Shown here: one piece after another, positions 63,784-64,000 of the stretch | How positions within the stretch are numbered: the stretch's first letter is position 1 | How the letters are laid out: every line of letters begins with the position of its first letter | Source of the DNA: Aspergillus flavus | Taxonomy: Eukaryota; Ascomycota; Eurotiomycetes; Eurotiales; Aspergillaceae | Direction: 5' to 3' | DNA length: 64,000 nt | Assembly: GCF_009017415.1 (NCBI RefSeq) | Contig: NC_092403.1 | Coordinates: forward strand, 2,976,001-3,040,000 | Translations under genes and position numbers: made by a program | The notes under the pieces: generated by a model | Seen by the model: the letters and a program-made list of their open reading frames with translations, nothing else | Told to the model about the DNA's origin: nothing | The model's database searches: none

Positions 63784-64000
63784 ATGACACTCCCAACACC
63801 ACAACACTACCACATCTTCGGCCAGGGCATATCCCAAAGTCTCTCCCCTACAATCCACAATGCCGCCTTCGCGCACTACGGCCTCCCACACCGATACGAC
63901 ATACAAGAATGCAACAGTCTCCAAGACGTCAAGTCCCTAATCGATGACCTGACCTTTGGCGGTTCTAGCGTGACGATGCCCCATAAACTCAGCGCCGGGG
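63784..64000 (+). CDS. shikimate/quinate 5-dehydrogenase-like protein, N-terminal fragment
   Basis: Partial at the window end, 72 codons visible. The start MTLPTPQHYHIFGQGISQSL leads into LSPTIHNAAFAHYGLPHRYDI and FGGSSVTMPHKLSA, the substrate-binding signature of shikimate dehydrogenases (S-x-S-P-x-x-H-N, then the N/S-V-T-x-P-x-K motif with its catalytic lysine). The family reduces 3-dehydroshikimate, or oxidises quinate/shikimate, with NAD(P). Stand-alone fungal members of this type belong mostly to quinate catabolism or are uncharacterised, because biosynthetic shikimate dehydrogenase is in the pentafunctional AROM protein. The NAD(P) domain lies outside the window. Confidence 0.85.
   Translation, partial: MTLPTPQHYHIFGQGISQSLSPTIHNAAFAHYGLPHRYDIQECNSLQDVKSLIDDLTFGGSSVTMPHKLSAG

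Overview
This is a fungal nuclear sequence from a filamentous ascomycete, almost certainly an Aspergillus of section Flavi (A. oryzae/A. flavus type). Genes are dense, on both strands, and interrupted by short GT-AG introns of about 45-75 nt with CTAAC-like branch points. The best taxonomic marker is the GH10 xylanase at 59179-60663: its spliced product is 327 aa and agrees with what I remember of A. oryzae XynF1. All exon joins given here were built by hand from splice signals, reading phase and family conservation; none was checked against transcripts.

Layout. 0.1-3.3 kb: an RTA1-type membrane protein and a divergent Upc2-like Zn2Cys6 regulator, with four CACGTG boxes between them. 4.5-16.4 kb: peroxisomal-type copper amine oxidase, Msc2-like zinc transporter, ALG1 mannosyltransferase, a TFIIIC subunit and an acetyl-CoA acetyltransferase. 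18.3-29.4 kb: conserved housekeeping genes, namely RAD6-type E2, conventional kinesin KinA, LCP5/neuroguidin, an EMP70/TM9SF protein and neuronal calcium sensor NCS-1. 30.4-34.3 kb: a broken SRPK-like kinase gene and a Zn2Cys6 regulator that ends beside a 48-nt T run. 34.7-40.5 kb: a very large ZNFX1/NFX1-type helicase of the RNA-silencing family. 41.2-45.1 kb: an NTF2-fold protein and a CCG-9/trehalose-phosphorylase-like glycosyltransferase.

45.3-58.4 kb looks like a catabolic neighbourhood. It holds a Zn2Cys6 gene interrupted by two in-frame TAG codons, a divergent 5-oxoprolinase, a small secreted six-cysteine protein, an allantoate-permease-family transporter and a second Zn2Cys6 regulator. 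GATA-factor (AreA-type) sites lie upstream of the oxoprolinase and the transporter, which suggests nitrogen-controlled uptake and cleavage of 5-oxoproline or a related lactam. 59.2-60.7 kb: xynF1, whose eighth intron appears to be AT-AC. 61.1-63.4 kb: a frameshifted P47-like (TULIP-fold) gene and two small broken ORFs, apparently a decaying accessory cluster. 63.8 kb to the end: the N-terminus of a shikimate/quinate dehydrogenase-like gene cut by the window edge.

I see no tRNA, rRNA, CRISPR array, intact transposon or replication origin. The items most worth following up are the AT-AC intron, the double-amber regulator, the P47-like cluster and the oxoprolinase module.
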